Shown here one piece after another: positions 10,961 through 22,899 of a stretch of DNA of 64,000 bases. Location: assembly GCA_025403435.1 (NCBI GenBank), contig JAJQZP010000453.1:176707-240706 (forward strand). The letters run 5' to 3'. Origin of the DNA: Artocarpus heterophyllus (taxonomy: Eukaryota > Streptophyta > Magnoliopsida > Rosales > Moraceae). The notes beneath the pieces are model-generated. The model searched no databases and had not been told where the DNA came from. It worked only from the letters and a program-made list of their open reading frames with translations. Position 1 is the stretch's first letter, and every line of letters begins with the position of its first letter. The position numbers and the translations under genes are program-made.

Positions 10961-12249
10961 GACTTCACGCTTCGAATGGGCGATGAATCCTTGGTCTCAG
11001 CAGAAGCAGTGGGAGACGTCCATCTTTATTTTGATAATTATAGGATATTTTTTTTGCAAGATTGTTTTTATGTTCCTAAATTTAAAAGGAATTTAATTTC
11101 TATAGCTTGTTTATTTAAAGACTCCTACTTGGTTTCTTTTAATGATAAAGTGATGATTCATAAAAACAAATCTTTTATCTGTTCTAGATGGATGCAAAAT
11201 AATCTATATTTTATCAAACCTAAGATGGACTTATTGCTTAATGCTGAGATAAATGATAATAACTCTAAAAGACTTCAAACTTCTCGCTCTAATAAGACTT
11301 ATCTTTGGCATTTGCACCTTGGTCATATTAACCTGAATAGTATTCAAAGGTTGGTAAGGGATGGACCTTTAAGTCACTTAAAGGTGGAATCTATACCTCA
11401 ATGTGAATCTTGTTTGGAGGGTAAAATGACCAAAAGACCATTCGGGTCTAAGGGCAATAGGGTCGAAGGGGTTCTAGAACTTGTGCATAGTGATGTTTGC
11501 TGACCGATGAACATCCGGGCATGAGGAGGGTATGAGTACTTTGTTACTTTTATTGACGATTACTCAAGATATGGGTATGTGTACCTGATGCACCACAAAA
11601 GCGAAACTTTTGACAAGTTCAGGGAGTTTCGGGCTAAAGTGGAAAAGCAATTAGGTAGATGCATAAAGACACTTCGATCAGATCGAGGTGGAGAATACCT
11701 TTCTGATGAGTTCTTAGAACACTTGTTAGAGAATGGGATTTTATCCCATTTGACTATGTTGGGCACTCCGCAGCAGAATGGCGTAGCGAAGAGAAGAAAT
11801 AGGACTTTGTTGGACATGATTAGGTCCATGATGAATTATTCATCATTGCCTTTATCCTTTTGGGGATATGCACTACAAACCGCATGTTATCTTTTGAACA
11901 ATGTGCCTTCAAAATCGGTCCTTAAAACTCCTCACGAGTTGTGGAGGAGTAGGAAGACATCCTTAAACCACATTCGCATATGGGCATGTCCGGCGTATGT
12001 CTTATTTAAGGATCCGAATAAGTTGGAAGCACGTTCAGAAGTTTGCGTGTTTATAGGATATCCAAAAGGGACTAAATGGGGTTATTTATATAAACCCAAG
12101 GAAAATAAAGTCGTGGTTTCAACTAATGCAACTTTCCTTGAGGAGAGTTACATGGACGAATTTAAACCTCGAAGCAAAGTGGTGCTTGAGGGGTTAAGGA
12201 GTGATCAGATCACTCCAGAGGTTCCGAATGAAACCATTTCGATTGGTGT
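10920..12249 (+). pseudogene. copia pol remnant 1: protease tail and integrase
   Basis: The segment begins in the region after the protease active site (GFKEMRSLQ... then DCFYVPKFKRNLIS, around 10937-11100), so the catalytic Asp-Ser/Thr-Gly is missing. GAG-pre-integrase (WHLHLGHINLNS), the zinc-site cysteines (CESCLEG near 11401) and the integrase core follow, with VTFIDDYSRYGYV near 11545, TLRSDRGGEY near 11670 and TPQQNGVAKRRNRTL near 11766. A TGA after HSDVC at 11501 and a TGA near 11521 interrupt the frame. It is cut at 12250 by the gypsy solo LTR. Confidence 0.9.
12245..12249. repeat. Target-site duplication GGTGT, left copy
   Basis: GGTGT precedes the solo LTR and recurs at 14226-14230 directly after it. 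Confidence 0.92.
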
Positions 12250-14225
12250 TGTGACACCCGTTATTCTCCTAACGGGTATTGAGGTAATTAAATTAATTTT
12301 TAATGTATAAAAAAAATTGCTTCATTTAAATTTATTTTATAATATTTATTTTTATCTATTTTTAAGTTTTCTAAAATTCTCCTATATTTATTTAGTATGA
12401 TTACTAAAAAGCCTTAGAACTTCTAATAAATCTCAAAAATGTCATATTGGCATTATGTGTGTTAAAGTCTTTAGATGAGACATAAGGATATATTTTCCAA
12501 CTACTCTTGACCCTCATTTTCTTTATTTCCTCCGTGACATGCTTCAACATGTCTCCTCTATAATTGTTTCTATCACTTCTTTTCAAAGACTTCTTCTTTT
12601 CTTCCTTTCTCTTCCACGGTTCCCACACTCTTCTTCTCATTTCTTTGCTAAAGCAAAATACTTAGAGAACTTCTTCAAGGCAGCCATAAAAATCAGCCAC
12701 CATCACCTCCATTTGAGCAAGAATTTCAGTCATACCAAAGTAAAGGAACCTGTTTTGAAGCCATTTCAAGCTTCCAACTAACCATAATCCGAGGTTAGAA
12801 TCTTATGAACAAATTTAGTCTTTCATTTATAAATTTTCTTTTATACTAAAGGATTATTCAAATTTGCGTTCTTAAACCTAAGTATATGTTTGTTGCTATT
12901 TTAGAGCATATGTATGAAGTCTAAGTGTATATGCCCTAGACAGAAAATTTATATTGTTAAACTTTATAATACCTCTATGGGCAGTGGTTATTTCTTGAAA
13001 TTCTAAGATTAAATTAAAATGAATTTTATGAATGTAGTTGTATATTGTGCTTTAGTTTTAATTGTCCTTATGCACGCCTTAGGATCAAGGGAGTATGGAG
13101 CTAACGTTAACTGATTCCATGATTAAGAGACTGTTGATAAGCTTGAAAGGTAGGGATTCTATTACTCATCTTTTGTGAGGTTTTTATAGAATTAAAATTG
13201 ATTGTTTTGCCGCAATATATATATATATCTATGTTGAACTGATATTATATGAGTATCACATATGAAACTATGACATGGACTCGTCTTGTATTGTACGGCG
13301 AGGAACATAATGAATTGACACATGTTATAAATTGAGAAGCATGGTTAGGAAAACTAACTCTATTGATAATGATTTAATATAGAGAAATTGTGAGACATGA
13401 AAAGGGCGACGGTTATGTCCTTGGGCATGAATACCCTAAAAGGTAAAATAGGGGGAAGGTGATGACGCTTCCTTGGGTTGAAAGTCCCAGAACACACTGT
13501 ACAGGAATTGATTTGGTGAGGACTCGGGGCTTGATGTCCCCTCACCGGAACACCCTTGGAATGTTTATAGGGTGATCAAGTGCGCCCATTTGGGTTTCGA
13601 TGAGTTGAGTGATACTCAATTTAACATGGATACCTAGGAACAATGATGATTGGTAATATTTGTATAAATGTGTAATTATGACACTTGGTAATGATTAACT
13701 ACGGTATCCATAAGATGTGATCATAATAAACCTCATAATCTGGAATATGATGTGACTTACTAACCATGCAGGTTTTAATGTGGTAATGATAAAAACCTAA
13801 ATGTGAGTAATAGCTTTCTCTACTGAGCATAGTGTTGCTCATTCCCTTATGTTTATATCTTTTCAGGACTCACTAAGTGTGAGGTGGCTACAAGAAATAT
13901 AGTTGAGGAAGTGATGTATCTGTATTACATTGGGACTGCTTCAATTGTTGAGAATGTTCTTCATGATAATGTAAGCATCAATTGTTACTTTCTGTGACTG
14001 TATTACAATGTGTTGAGGGTTAAAATGATGATGACAACAGTTTATATTATTAAATTTAAGGTGCTACATTAAAACTGTGGTTTAATTGTCGTTTATATTT
14101 TTATTTTTGAGTTGAGAGTTTTCATTTAAGTCCCGGGTAAATTTTATTTTTTAAGGTTTTACTTTTACTATTTATTTTTATTTTATCTCATTAAAAACTG
14201 TTAACCCCCATATAGGGGCGTTACA
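12250..14225 (+). mobile_element. Solo LTR of the gypsy chromovirus family, nested in copia pol
   Basis: The insert starts TGTGACACCC and ends GGGGCGTTACA. It is similar in length (1,976 bp) and termini to the gypsy LTR at 3139-5104, and is flanked by a perfect 5-bp duplication (GGTGT). No internal gypsy sequence is present, so it is a solo LTR left by LTR-LTR recombination. Copia pol continues on the other side. About 13080-13760 is nearly identical to 3990-4670, while both outer parts are strongly diverged. Confidence 0.95.
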
Positions 14226-14230
14226 GGTGT

Positions 14231-15938
14231 AGAAAAACCAAACAAACCTAAATAACAACCTCAGGGGCTTCGGGGTAGTGGGAGGATCGGGTGTCAACCT
14301 GAGAGGTATATGTTCAATGGGGAGGTCTTCTTGGCTGAACCGGATGAACATGACAGGGATCCTTATACTTATGCAGAAGTTATGGAGGATGTTGATTCAA
14401 AACTCTAGATAGAGGCCAAAAACATTGAGATGAAGTCTATGGAGACTAATCAGGTTTGGGAGCTTGTGGATCTTCCCGAAAGGGGCAAAACCCATAGGGT
14501 GTGAGTGGATCTACAAGAGGAAAAGAAGAATGGATGGAAAGGTCAAAACTTTACGGCTAGACTAGTAGCTAAGGGTTATACGCAAAAGGAAGGAATCGAT
14601 TATGAGGAAACCTTTTCGCCTGTAGCCATGCTTAAGTCCATATGGATTCTCTTATCCATAGCTGTCGCTCTCGACAACGAGATTTGGTAGATGGATGTCA
14701 AGATGGCTTTTCTGAATGGCTATCTTGATGAGTCTATTTATATAGAACAACCAGATGGGTTCAAGGTCACAGGTCAAGAGGGTAAGGTTTGTAAGCTACT
14801 GAAGTCAATTTACAAACTTAAGTAGGCTTCTCGTTCTTGGAACATAAGATTTGATCAAGTGATCAAAACTTATGGGTTCTCACAAAATGTGGATGAACCA
14901 TGTGTTTACAAACACATTAAGGATAGGAATGTGGTTTTTCTACTACTCTATGTAGATGACATTCTGCTAATTGGCAATGACGTTAGGGCATTGTCATCGG
15001 TCAAATTATGGTTGACCAAGCAGTTTGACATGAAGGACTTAGGAGAGGCTAATTTTGTTCTCGATAACTAGATCTTTCGGGATAGGAAGAACAAAATGAT
15101 AGCTTTGTCCTAGGCCGGCTACATAGATAAAATTCTCAGGAGGTTTGCAATGCAGGATTTCAAGAAAGGTGGGCAACCATCTAGGTCTGAAATTGCTTTT
15201 TCTAAGAAAGACTCTCCAAAGTATTATGAAGAAAGAGAATACATGAAGAATGTGCCTTATGCTTCGGCAGTGGGCAGTCTCATGTATGCCATGCTTTGCA
15301 CATGACCGGATATTAGCTATGCGGTCAGAATTGTAAGTCGATTTCAAGCTGATCCAAGACTGAACCATTGGGTTACCGTAAAACATATTTTCAAGTACTT
15401 GAGAAGGACTCGAGGATATATGCTTGTGTATTTGGGTAAGGACCTGACTCCTCTAGGATATACTGACTTGGATTTTCAATCCTATATGGATTCTAGGAGA
15501 TCGACTTTGGGTTTTGTGTTTACTCTAGGAAGCGGTGCCATCAATTGGAGAAGTGTTAAGAAAGATTGCACTTCGGATTCAACGATAGAGGCCGAGTATG
15601 TGGCAGCTAGTGATGCTTCGAAAGAAGCAGTGTGGCTCCGCAAGTTCCTTGGGGATCTTGAGGTAGTTCCTGGTATGGATAAAGTGGTATCACTGTATTG
15701 TGATAACAGTGCAGCAATAGCTAATGCTAAGGAACCAAGATTTCACAAGAAGAGTAAGCATATTGATTGGAAGTATCATGTGATAAAGGACTTCGTTGAG
15801 GGCGGGCATGTCACAGTGTGCAAGATCACGTCAGAGGACAATTTAGCTGATCCATTTACGAAGACACTTACTGGGAGAGTCTTCAAGAGGCATGTGGAAG
15901 CTATGGGGATGCGAGATTTGTCATATTTACTCACTTAG
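14231..15938 (+). pseudogene. copia pol remnant 2: reverse transcriptase and RNase H
   Basis: Reverse transcriptase is recognisable from [20 protein letters not shown] (about 14550) through the catalytic LLYVDDILLIG (about 14945). RNase H runs to 15938 with TLGFVFTLGSGAINW (about 15505), EAEYVAAS (15590) and the tail LADPFTKTL (15843). Stops include TAG at 14688, TAA at 14821, TAG at 15069 and 15111, and TGA at 15304. Several are what CAG, CGA or TGG codons become by C-to-T change. The last 179 codons are open. Confidence 0.92.
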
Positions 15939-15952
15939 TGTAAGTGAGAGAT

Positions 15953-17962
15953 TGTTAAACATGTATGCCCTAAGGAGTAAAAATGTAATAAGTTTTTGGA
16001 GACATTTTTATCAATAAAGAATTTATTCATTATTTATATACCAAATCTTGTCCTCTTTACGTTCATATTTGTTGAATGTATGTTAAGCAAACAATAGTCT
16101 GAGACTATCAGTCTAAACCTTAAGAATTGGGCATATGATGGACGGATTATGCGGAAGACACGATTCTTAAGGTGATGGTCTAAATCATACGATCCGCAAT
16201 CGAGGAAATAAAGTTAGGCGCTTTATTCATGCAAAGATTGTTATGTTGTCTATATCCTTTTTAGGAGATGGTTTGTCTTGACCATCGAAGGAGGACTCCG
16301 AGAATAGAAACATTGGCATGTTGTCATAAGTGATGATGTGTTGGATCGGGACATAAAGTGAATTGATTTGCGTTAATAATTCTGTGTCGGTAAATCGATT
16401 CACTTTAGACAATCATTTGTGTTGTATATTAATCCTGAGATGAATAGTGGGCCCGTTGTCTTGGCTTGTGTCTTTTGATGTACCAAAGGGTGACACCTAC
16501 ACCTTAATAGTGGTATGCATGTCGATACGTTGGAGGCATGACTCTTGATAGCGTAGACTTGTTATTCATAGATATGGAATCCATAGCTCCTCTTTAGGAG
16601 TAATGATATCCTCTTATATGCGTTATCCTGTAATTGAAAAACTAGAGCGCTCAACCATTTGGATACATAGGTGTAACTGAATGGTATGCTGTCTTGGATG
16701 GTAAGTTTTCTAATGGTAAGATAATGGAACGTAAGATAAAAATAATTAGAAAGGTAAGACAGAACTTGTCCTTAAGTCGATTATGGATTATCATATGGGG
16801 ATACGATACACTATGATATGTCATAGAGACTTAGCTATACGAGCTTCGTAATTCTATGTAGTTCGAGAGTGCAGCTCCAAGCTTTTAGTAGAGTAGCGTT
16901 GGAGTTAATAATTATGAAATGTATATTTGGGATATTGGGTTTCATAATTATCAGGAGCTTGAACTATATAGGTCCATTTAGTCTCCTTTGCCAGCTCACA
17001 ACATGCTGTAACGACACGGCGTGCTTTTTCAATAATTGGTGACTTATGTCAGATTTATTAGATTGGTTGAAATTTGAAAGAATCAAATAATTCATGTCTG
17101 TTTATCGGTTGAATTAATTTTGTAATCAATTAATTCAAGATAAACTTGTTGAATTATTGTGATTGGATAATTCTTGTCTGTTTATCGGTTGATTTAATTT
17201 TGGATAAATTAGATCAAGATAAACTTGTAGAATTATTGGGAATTGAGTTATTTTCTTAGAGATTATCTAGATAAAGTTGTTTTGATCAGATAACTTCTCT
17301 ATTGGGTTATTTGAATTAAAATTGAGACTTTATCCTATAGAATCTCGGGTGAAAAATAAAAGATTCGCGAGAATTTTTATTCGACAGTTAGGCCTGCCGA
17401 TGGGACCTGTTCGGCCTACTGATCGGGTGGTTCGGCCTGCCGATCAACGAAGGATAAGATCATGCGTATCTACGTGGATCTTATCAGATATTGATTCGAA
17501 TTTGATTCTGATCTGAATTTTGAGACCTAATCTGATGAGGACTGACCTTAGGACCAACCTCTATAAATAGGGAGTGATTCTCACAAGTTACTCAGATCAA
17601 TTGAGAGATTAAGAGTGATACTCTGCTAAGTGAGAATCTGAAAACTCCCTGAAAGCTTTTGTTCACAAATCATGAACACTTGCTTTGGGTTCTCTCGATT
17701 GGTTAGAAGGAGAGTCATCAGTGGAAGAGCTGTACGTGTGAGCCTACACTCACTCCAGTCGTAGATAGAGAATAGCAAAGAAGACCAGTTGGTTGAGGCT
17801 CTTTTGGAACGTTATTTCTCTTCATAGATTGCGGAGGTTCTTCAACATACAAAGGTTAGTAAGATCTGGTTAATTTATGCATATAACATGTCAAACTTGT
17901 GTTTTGGAAATTACTTTGATGAAAAAAAAATTAAAATTCCGTTGCGCACTATTTTTTTAACA
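15953..17962 (+). repeat. 3' LTR of copia element 1 (2,010 bp)
   Basis: Starts TGTTAAACATG and ends TTTTAACA, followed by the target duplication AAAAC at 17963-17967. It aligns with the 5' LTR throughout. U3 holds three copies of the palindromic motif (about 17389-17445), one more than the 5' LTR. The TATA box is at 17572-17580. Confidence 0.94.
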
Positions 17963-18006
17963 AAAACTTATTACATTTTTACTCCTTAGGGCATACATGT
18001 CTAACA
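17963..18006 (-). repeat. Tip of the inverted copia LTR (continuation of 5105-6446)
   Basis: After the AAAAC duplication the sequence is the reverse complement of the first bases of the LTR, ending CATGTCTAACA at 18006. It rejoins 5105-6446 when the inserted element is removed. The 5 bases after it, AAACG, should be its own target duplication if it was a complete insertion. Confidence 0.85.
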
Positions 18007-19134
18007 AAACGTGCTAGCATGAATCCAACACATTTATTTTCGTGTTATTCGTGCCAACTCATTTATGGCCCAATTAATATTTATGTGGTCCAAACCCGTT
18101 TATATCGTGTCGTTTTTGTATCGTGTCATCATGCCGTGTCTGAAATTGTCGGCTCTAGCTGGGCCTGTCCATTTATTTATCGTGTCGTACACTTGGCCTG
18201 ACCCAGTTAATTTTTATGGCGTTAAGCCCAACCGATGCTATTTCTTAATGGGCCGGTGTTTGTTCCCATATTGATGTTCATGCTTTTTGTTGTATATTTA
18301 GCTATTAATGTGCCTTTCTCTAGCCTAATGTTAAATTTACAAAAAAAAATGAAAACACTAAATTGTAACAAAAGAAAGTGTATTATTAATTAAAAAAATC
18401 TTTTTATGAGCACAACAACATTATAGAATCTTGTATGGTGTGGTTTCTATTATTTAGCTTTTCATATAAATCATAGAGGGAAAGTATATAATTGGCAATT
18501 TACAATTTACTAACAACAAAAAATCTATTTGATTTTTTTTTCTTTTTTAATCAAATCTATTAGAAATTTAAAACTTCTTTATAAAAAAATATTTATAAAA
18601 ATATAAAATATATTAATAAAATTAGTTTTGTATTGCATATTTTAATCGTGCTTATAATTGGACTTCAATAATGCTTTTAACGTACTCATGCTCGTACCGG
18701 GCCTTTACCGTGTCGTGTCCTTAACATGCTTCATGTCCAAAAGTTACACCAAGTCTAGCCTATTTAATAAGCAAGATATGCTAGACCGATTTAATAAGCA
18801 CGTTGTGACGTACCGTGCTTACTTTTTAACACACTGTGCTCGTATCAGCCCACTAGACTCGGCCCATTTTGACATCTCTAACATGTTTGCACAATGTTTG
18901 AGAATCTAGAAATAACAAAAAAAAATAATAATAATAACAATCAATTGAAGAACAAAAAACAAGTAAAACGAAATACAATACCGTCCTCAATAGTTAAAAT
19001 AACACAACAAAGCCATGACAATAAAAAAGCAAATAGTGGTTCAACTTCAAAAACAAAATAGAAAAAAGGAAAAAAGAAAAAAGCAAGCAAACTTCTAAAT
19101 CAAACCAAATGCAAGAAATAACCAAAAATCCAAG
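18007..19134. other. Intergenic DNA with GTGTCGTGTC-rich degenerate repeat
   Basis: I see no gene. From about 18010 to 18890 the DNA is rich in variants of CGTGTCGT and GGCCCA words that read as a decayed dispersed repeat; a weaker stretch of similar type occurs near 56230-56420. I could not define terminal repeats or a target duplication, so I assign no family. The rest is AT-rich. Confidence 0.4.
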
Positions 19135-19985
19135 TTGGCCTTCTCATGAAGTTTGGGATCTAACAACACTGCCACCATCAAATTAAATCATTCTCATGCT
19201 TCATTCGCCATTGGTGGGTCCACTCAACTAGCGTGGCCGGGCCTTCGGTGGATTTGAGTCCTGTTATCTGCTTCATTGGCACGACTCCAAAACTATATAC
19301 ATCGCTCTTTAGGCTCACTAGGCCCGTATTGAGGTAGTTGGTGCCCACGTACCTAAATGAGCCCTTGACCGTAGTGAGCCTGAGCTGGGCCGTGATGCTT
19401 AGAAAGCATAAAGTCAGTCAGCTTGGCATGGTTGTCGCTGAGGATTAGAATGTTGGAGGACTTGACGTTTCTATGGATGGCAGGATGATGGGCTTGGGAG
19501 TGGAGGTTGTGAAGGGCCTTTGCAATGTCAAGCAGCTCTCCCACAAAAGTATTCCTGCCTTTTGTAGGCTCCCTTTTGGAACATACTCCAACACTAGAAG
19601 GTTTTCTCCTGCTTTACATGTGTGTGTGTGTATGTATAACAAAAATGGGGTCATATTGTAGATTTACAAAAATGTGGAAAGTCTTCGCCCTATGTATTTA
19701 TAAATTAGTTTTACCACTTAGGGACAAACTAACATCGCCAAAGTTCAATAAGTCCAAGTGCTAATCGTCAATGAGACCAAATTGAGGTGAGAAACCCTAA
19801 GAAGAATCGAAATTTTATCCAAGAAAACCCCTCTTGGAGCCTCCTTTTTTGTCCATCATCTGCTCCATAGCTCCAACCTCCGCAAGATAAACAGGACAAG
19901 TAGCTCTGAGTCCTATTTGAACTCCAAAATCCTTGGTGGCATGGCGCAGCTTATCGAGTGTATAGCTCTTAATCTTCATCCTCGC
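19135..19985 (-). pseudogene. Receptor-like protein kinase pseudogene
   Basis: On the minus strand the order of kinase pieces is right but the frame changes repeatedly. KIKSYTLDKLRHATKDFG and PVYLAEV (about 19880-19980) are the juxtamembrane and glycine-loop region with the glycines lost. LLVLEYVPKGSL (about 19585) is subdomain V. IHRNVKSSNI (about 19465) is the catalytic loop with HRD changed to HRN. KLTDFMLSK (about 19405) has DFG changed to DFM. SLKSDVYSFGVV (about 19290) is subdomain IX. Loss of the catalytic Asp and of DFG means no kinase activity even without the frameshifts. The exact subfamily is not clear. Upstream of it (20000-20340) I see nothing coding. Confidence 0.75.
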
Positions 19986-21290
19986 AAATCACACCTACTT
20001 CTCTACAACAACGACATGAACTTAACTACTCCTAGTAGTCTCACTTGCCAAACCTATGCGATGATCATGATTACATTGAAGATGGGGTTGGTCTTCTTTT
20101 CATAGTTAGATATGGTAATCCCAACCTTCTTAAGATGATGACCAAAACTAGTACTGCTACGGCAATGCCTCCAAATATGCACATCTTTCTTGTGTTTGTG
20201 GTGGAGAACCCCTACTCTCACATAATCACTAATTATGCTTTATATACAATATACATTCCCCTAACTTGTAGTCTTTTTAACCCTTCATCTAGGGTGTTTT
20301 TTATTATTATTATTATTTTACTAGTATATAGCTCTTGATATGCTTGAAGGCCTTAGTTTCTTCACCTCATGTAATGCACATGTAGATTACTATGTTTGTG
20401 AGCTTGAAGAGAATAATCTAAACAAAGAAAAAAATTTGAACTTACATGTACTAGGAACAACTCCAGATTATTTTTTACTTTATTTTTCTACACCATGTAG
20501 GAATTAAGCATAATCTTTCGAGTTCAATAATTTTTCGATAAAACAATAACTAGTCTAAAAAAAGCGTAGAAAAGTGAGAATAAATATATATATTTTTAGT
20601 AAGATAATTTTATTTTAGTGTGTTTAAAATAAATGAAAATGATTTTATTTTAGAAAATAAAATTTTTTGAAGAATTATGCTAAGAGTGTTTTTGAAATTT
20701 TTGTCTCAAAAAAATGTGTAAAAATATTTCTAAAATTTTTTAAAATAATAACAAATGGGGTCCATGTCAGCAATCTTGAGGATAAAATAATTAGGATGTT
20801 AGGTATGCAAAGCTGTTGCACTTGCATACGACAACTGCATGGAATATAAAAACAAACTCACCAATAATGTTATATAAGAATCTGGCCTTAAATATAGAGC
20901 CTATTTTGACCGATCCAAACTATATACATGGCTCTTCCCACCGACCCCCCAAAAAGCAATAATAATAATCTAATTTTTTTTTATTAGAGTGTTAAGATTT
21001 ACATACACTTTTGTTCAAATTACCTTGCATTATTGTTGTTCTTATGATTATCTTCCATGGACAATATATGGGGTTATTGTTCTATGACAATATTGTGTAG
21101 TACGGCAGTATTTCAACTAAAAAATGTATATTAACTCTCAAACCCACTAAATTACAAAAGAATTAAATAATAATCTTTCACGTTAATCTTTAATTGATTA
21201 AAAAAGCAATCACAATTCATTATTTTTATTTCTCTTATTTTAAGGGAAAACATATTTCCAATTTTCTTTTTTAGAATCATTTTTCTAAAC

Positions 21291-21315
21291 AATTATTATT
21301 ATTATTATTATTATT
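21291..21315. repeat. (ATT)n microsatellite
   Basis: About eight consecutive ATT units in AT-rich intergenic DNA. Confidence 0.9.
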
Positions 21316-22261
21316 AAGGTTTATAATATTGGTTCCTAATTAATAGCATTTTATCACTTTTATTTTTTAATTTATAATTTTGATAAATTCTTATAACAAT
21401 TTTAACCTTTGTTTTTTATTCATTTAAACCAAAAAATTTTAATTCAAACTTCTTTTGTTATAGGGTTTTCTCTCATAAAAATTTAAGCAAAATTTGTTTA
21501 AAATTTTATTTAAACATATAAAAAAACATGCCATTAGTCTTTGATATTAAAATTTCCAGATGACTTCTAAAAGTTCTATGAGATTATCATGTCTGACCCA
21601 CCTAATGACTAAAACTTTTACCAAAATAGTTATATAGAATGCAAAATATTATAGTTTTTAAGGGTTTTTTCACAATGAAGAGAATATTTTGTGTTTAATA
21701 TAACTATTTCTATACAAAGAAAAAAAAAAAAAACCGATTACTATGAGGCCAAGGTGTGATGATCTTCGTGAAAGTTCATAAATCTTTCACCAAATTTTAG
21801 TATTAAGAACCAAAGCCGTTATAAAACAAAAATTCAAGAACTAAAATTATATGATAGTCATAAATTCTTAAGACTAATAAGGCTGATAAGACCATCTCTA
21901 ATGTAAGTGTTAATGTAAATGTTATATTTATCATTAAAAAAATATAAAAATAATATAGTTGATGTACTATTTTATTTTAAACTTTAATATATAATGTCAT
22001 TTAGAATGTCATATTTGTCTTTTATTATAATTATTAAATTTACAAACTTGTGGAAACAAACTGTTAATATTAAAATAATTAAAAAATAAGAATGTAATAA
22101 TTATTTAAAAAATCAATCTATTAATTAATAAAAATTAAATGTCAAATTTATTACATAAATTTTGTGGTAAATTGATCATAAAATTTAACATATAACAAAT
22201 TTTGTATTAAAAATAACATTATATTGGGGATTTTTTTTTTTGCACTCAAGTAGTAAATTTA

Positions 22262-22570
22262 TGTTAACAAAGTTTTTCAGAACCCTTAAATTCTTGATAT
22301 ATGGATATTTTAGTTACAGTAAAAGGTGAAATTCTCTCACTTATATTTGAGAAAAAAATCATAACTTCTTCATTTAATATCTAATTTAAATAATTTTTTT
22401 CATTGTGCTCCTAATCATTAGAGGAATAAATTGAGATCTATATTGCATAAGATTTTATTAGATTTGTTAATAAATCAAAAACTATTTTCATTGTCCCTCC
22501 AAATATAAATTTTAATTTTATTCATATTTAGATTAAAACTTAAATATACATTTAAATTTTAATTTATATA
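22262..22570 (+). repeat. Dispersed repeat, copy A
   Basis: Over roughly 300 bp this stretch aligns with the reverse complement of about 61330-61640. Shared words include ATCATAACTTCTTCATTT, TTACAGTAAAA and AATCAAAAACTATTTTCA. It is a non-coding dispersed repeat; two copies flank the three-gene block in opposite orientation. Exact ends are uncertain. Confidence 0.7.
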
Positions 22571-22841
22571 ACAATTTAAACCTTAATTTAAACCATACAA
22601 CTTAAATTAAATCATTAAATTAAATTTATCGCTTATTCAAATCTATTTACTAAAACAGATAAAGATAATTTAGCATCAGAACTGAGATTTTAACTCGAGT
22701 GATAATTTTGAATCAAGTACACAGCGTTGGGATTCTGCAAGGGAAAGAGGGAGAAAGAGAGAGAAGTGCAGGAAGGCTGTTGACCTTCCTTCTCCGATCA
22801 TCAGATTCATAGAAAGCAAGAGAGCGAAGGAGAAGAGAGTG

Positions 22842-22870
22842 TAAAACAAAACAAAACAAAACAAAACAAA
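22842..22870. repeat. (AAAAC)n microsatellite in the XEG113 5' UTR
   Basis: About five AAAAC units lie 30-58 bp upstream of the XEG113 start codon, inside the presumed 5' UTR. Confidence 0.85.
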
Positions 22871-22899
22871 AAAATAATAAAAAAGAAAAAAATTGCGCG

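Larger units (their letters stand above)
6447..17962 (+). mobile_element. Ty1/copia retrotransposon with about 2-kb LTRs (complete ends, decayed coding region)
   Basis: Both LTRs (6447-8433 and 15953-17962), a tRNA-iMet primer-binding site, a long leader, gag, integrase before reverse transcriptase, and RNase H are recognisable. The integrase-before-RT order is copia. A 5-bp target duplication AAAAC flanks the element. A gypsy solo LTR (12250-14225) splits pol between integrase and RT. Without it the element is about 9.5 kb. Coding regions contain many stops and lack the protease active site, so the copy is dead. Confidence 0.95.
19986..22899. other. AT-rich intergenic region upstream of XEG113
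   Basis: No gene found. Contents that can be supported are an (ATT)n microsatellite at 21291-21315, a dispersed repeat copy at about 22262-22570, and a purine-rich presumed 5' UTR from about 22740 that ends in an AAAAC microsatellite. Confidence 0.6.
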
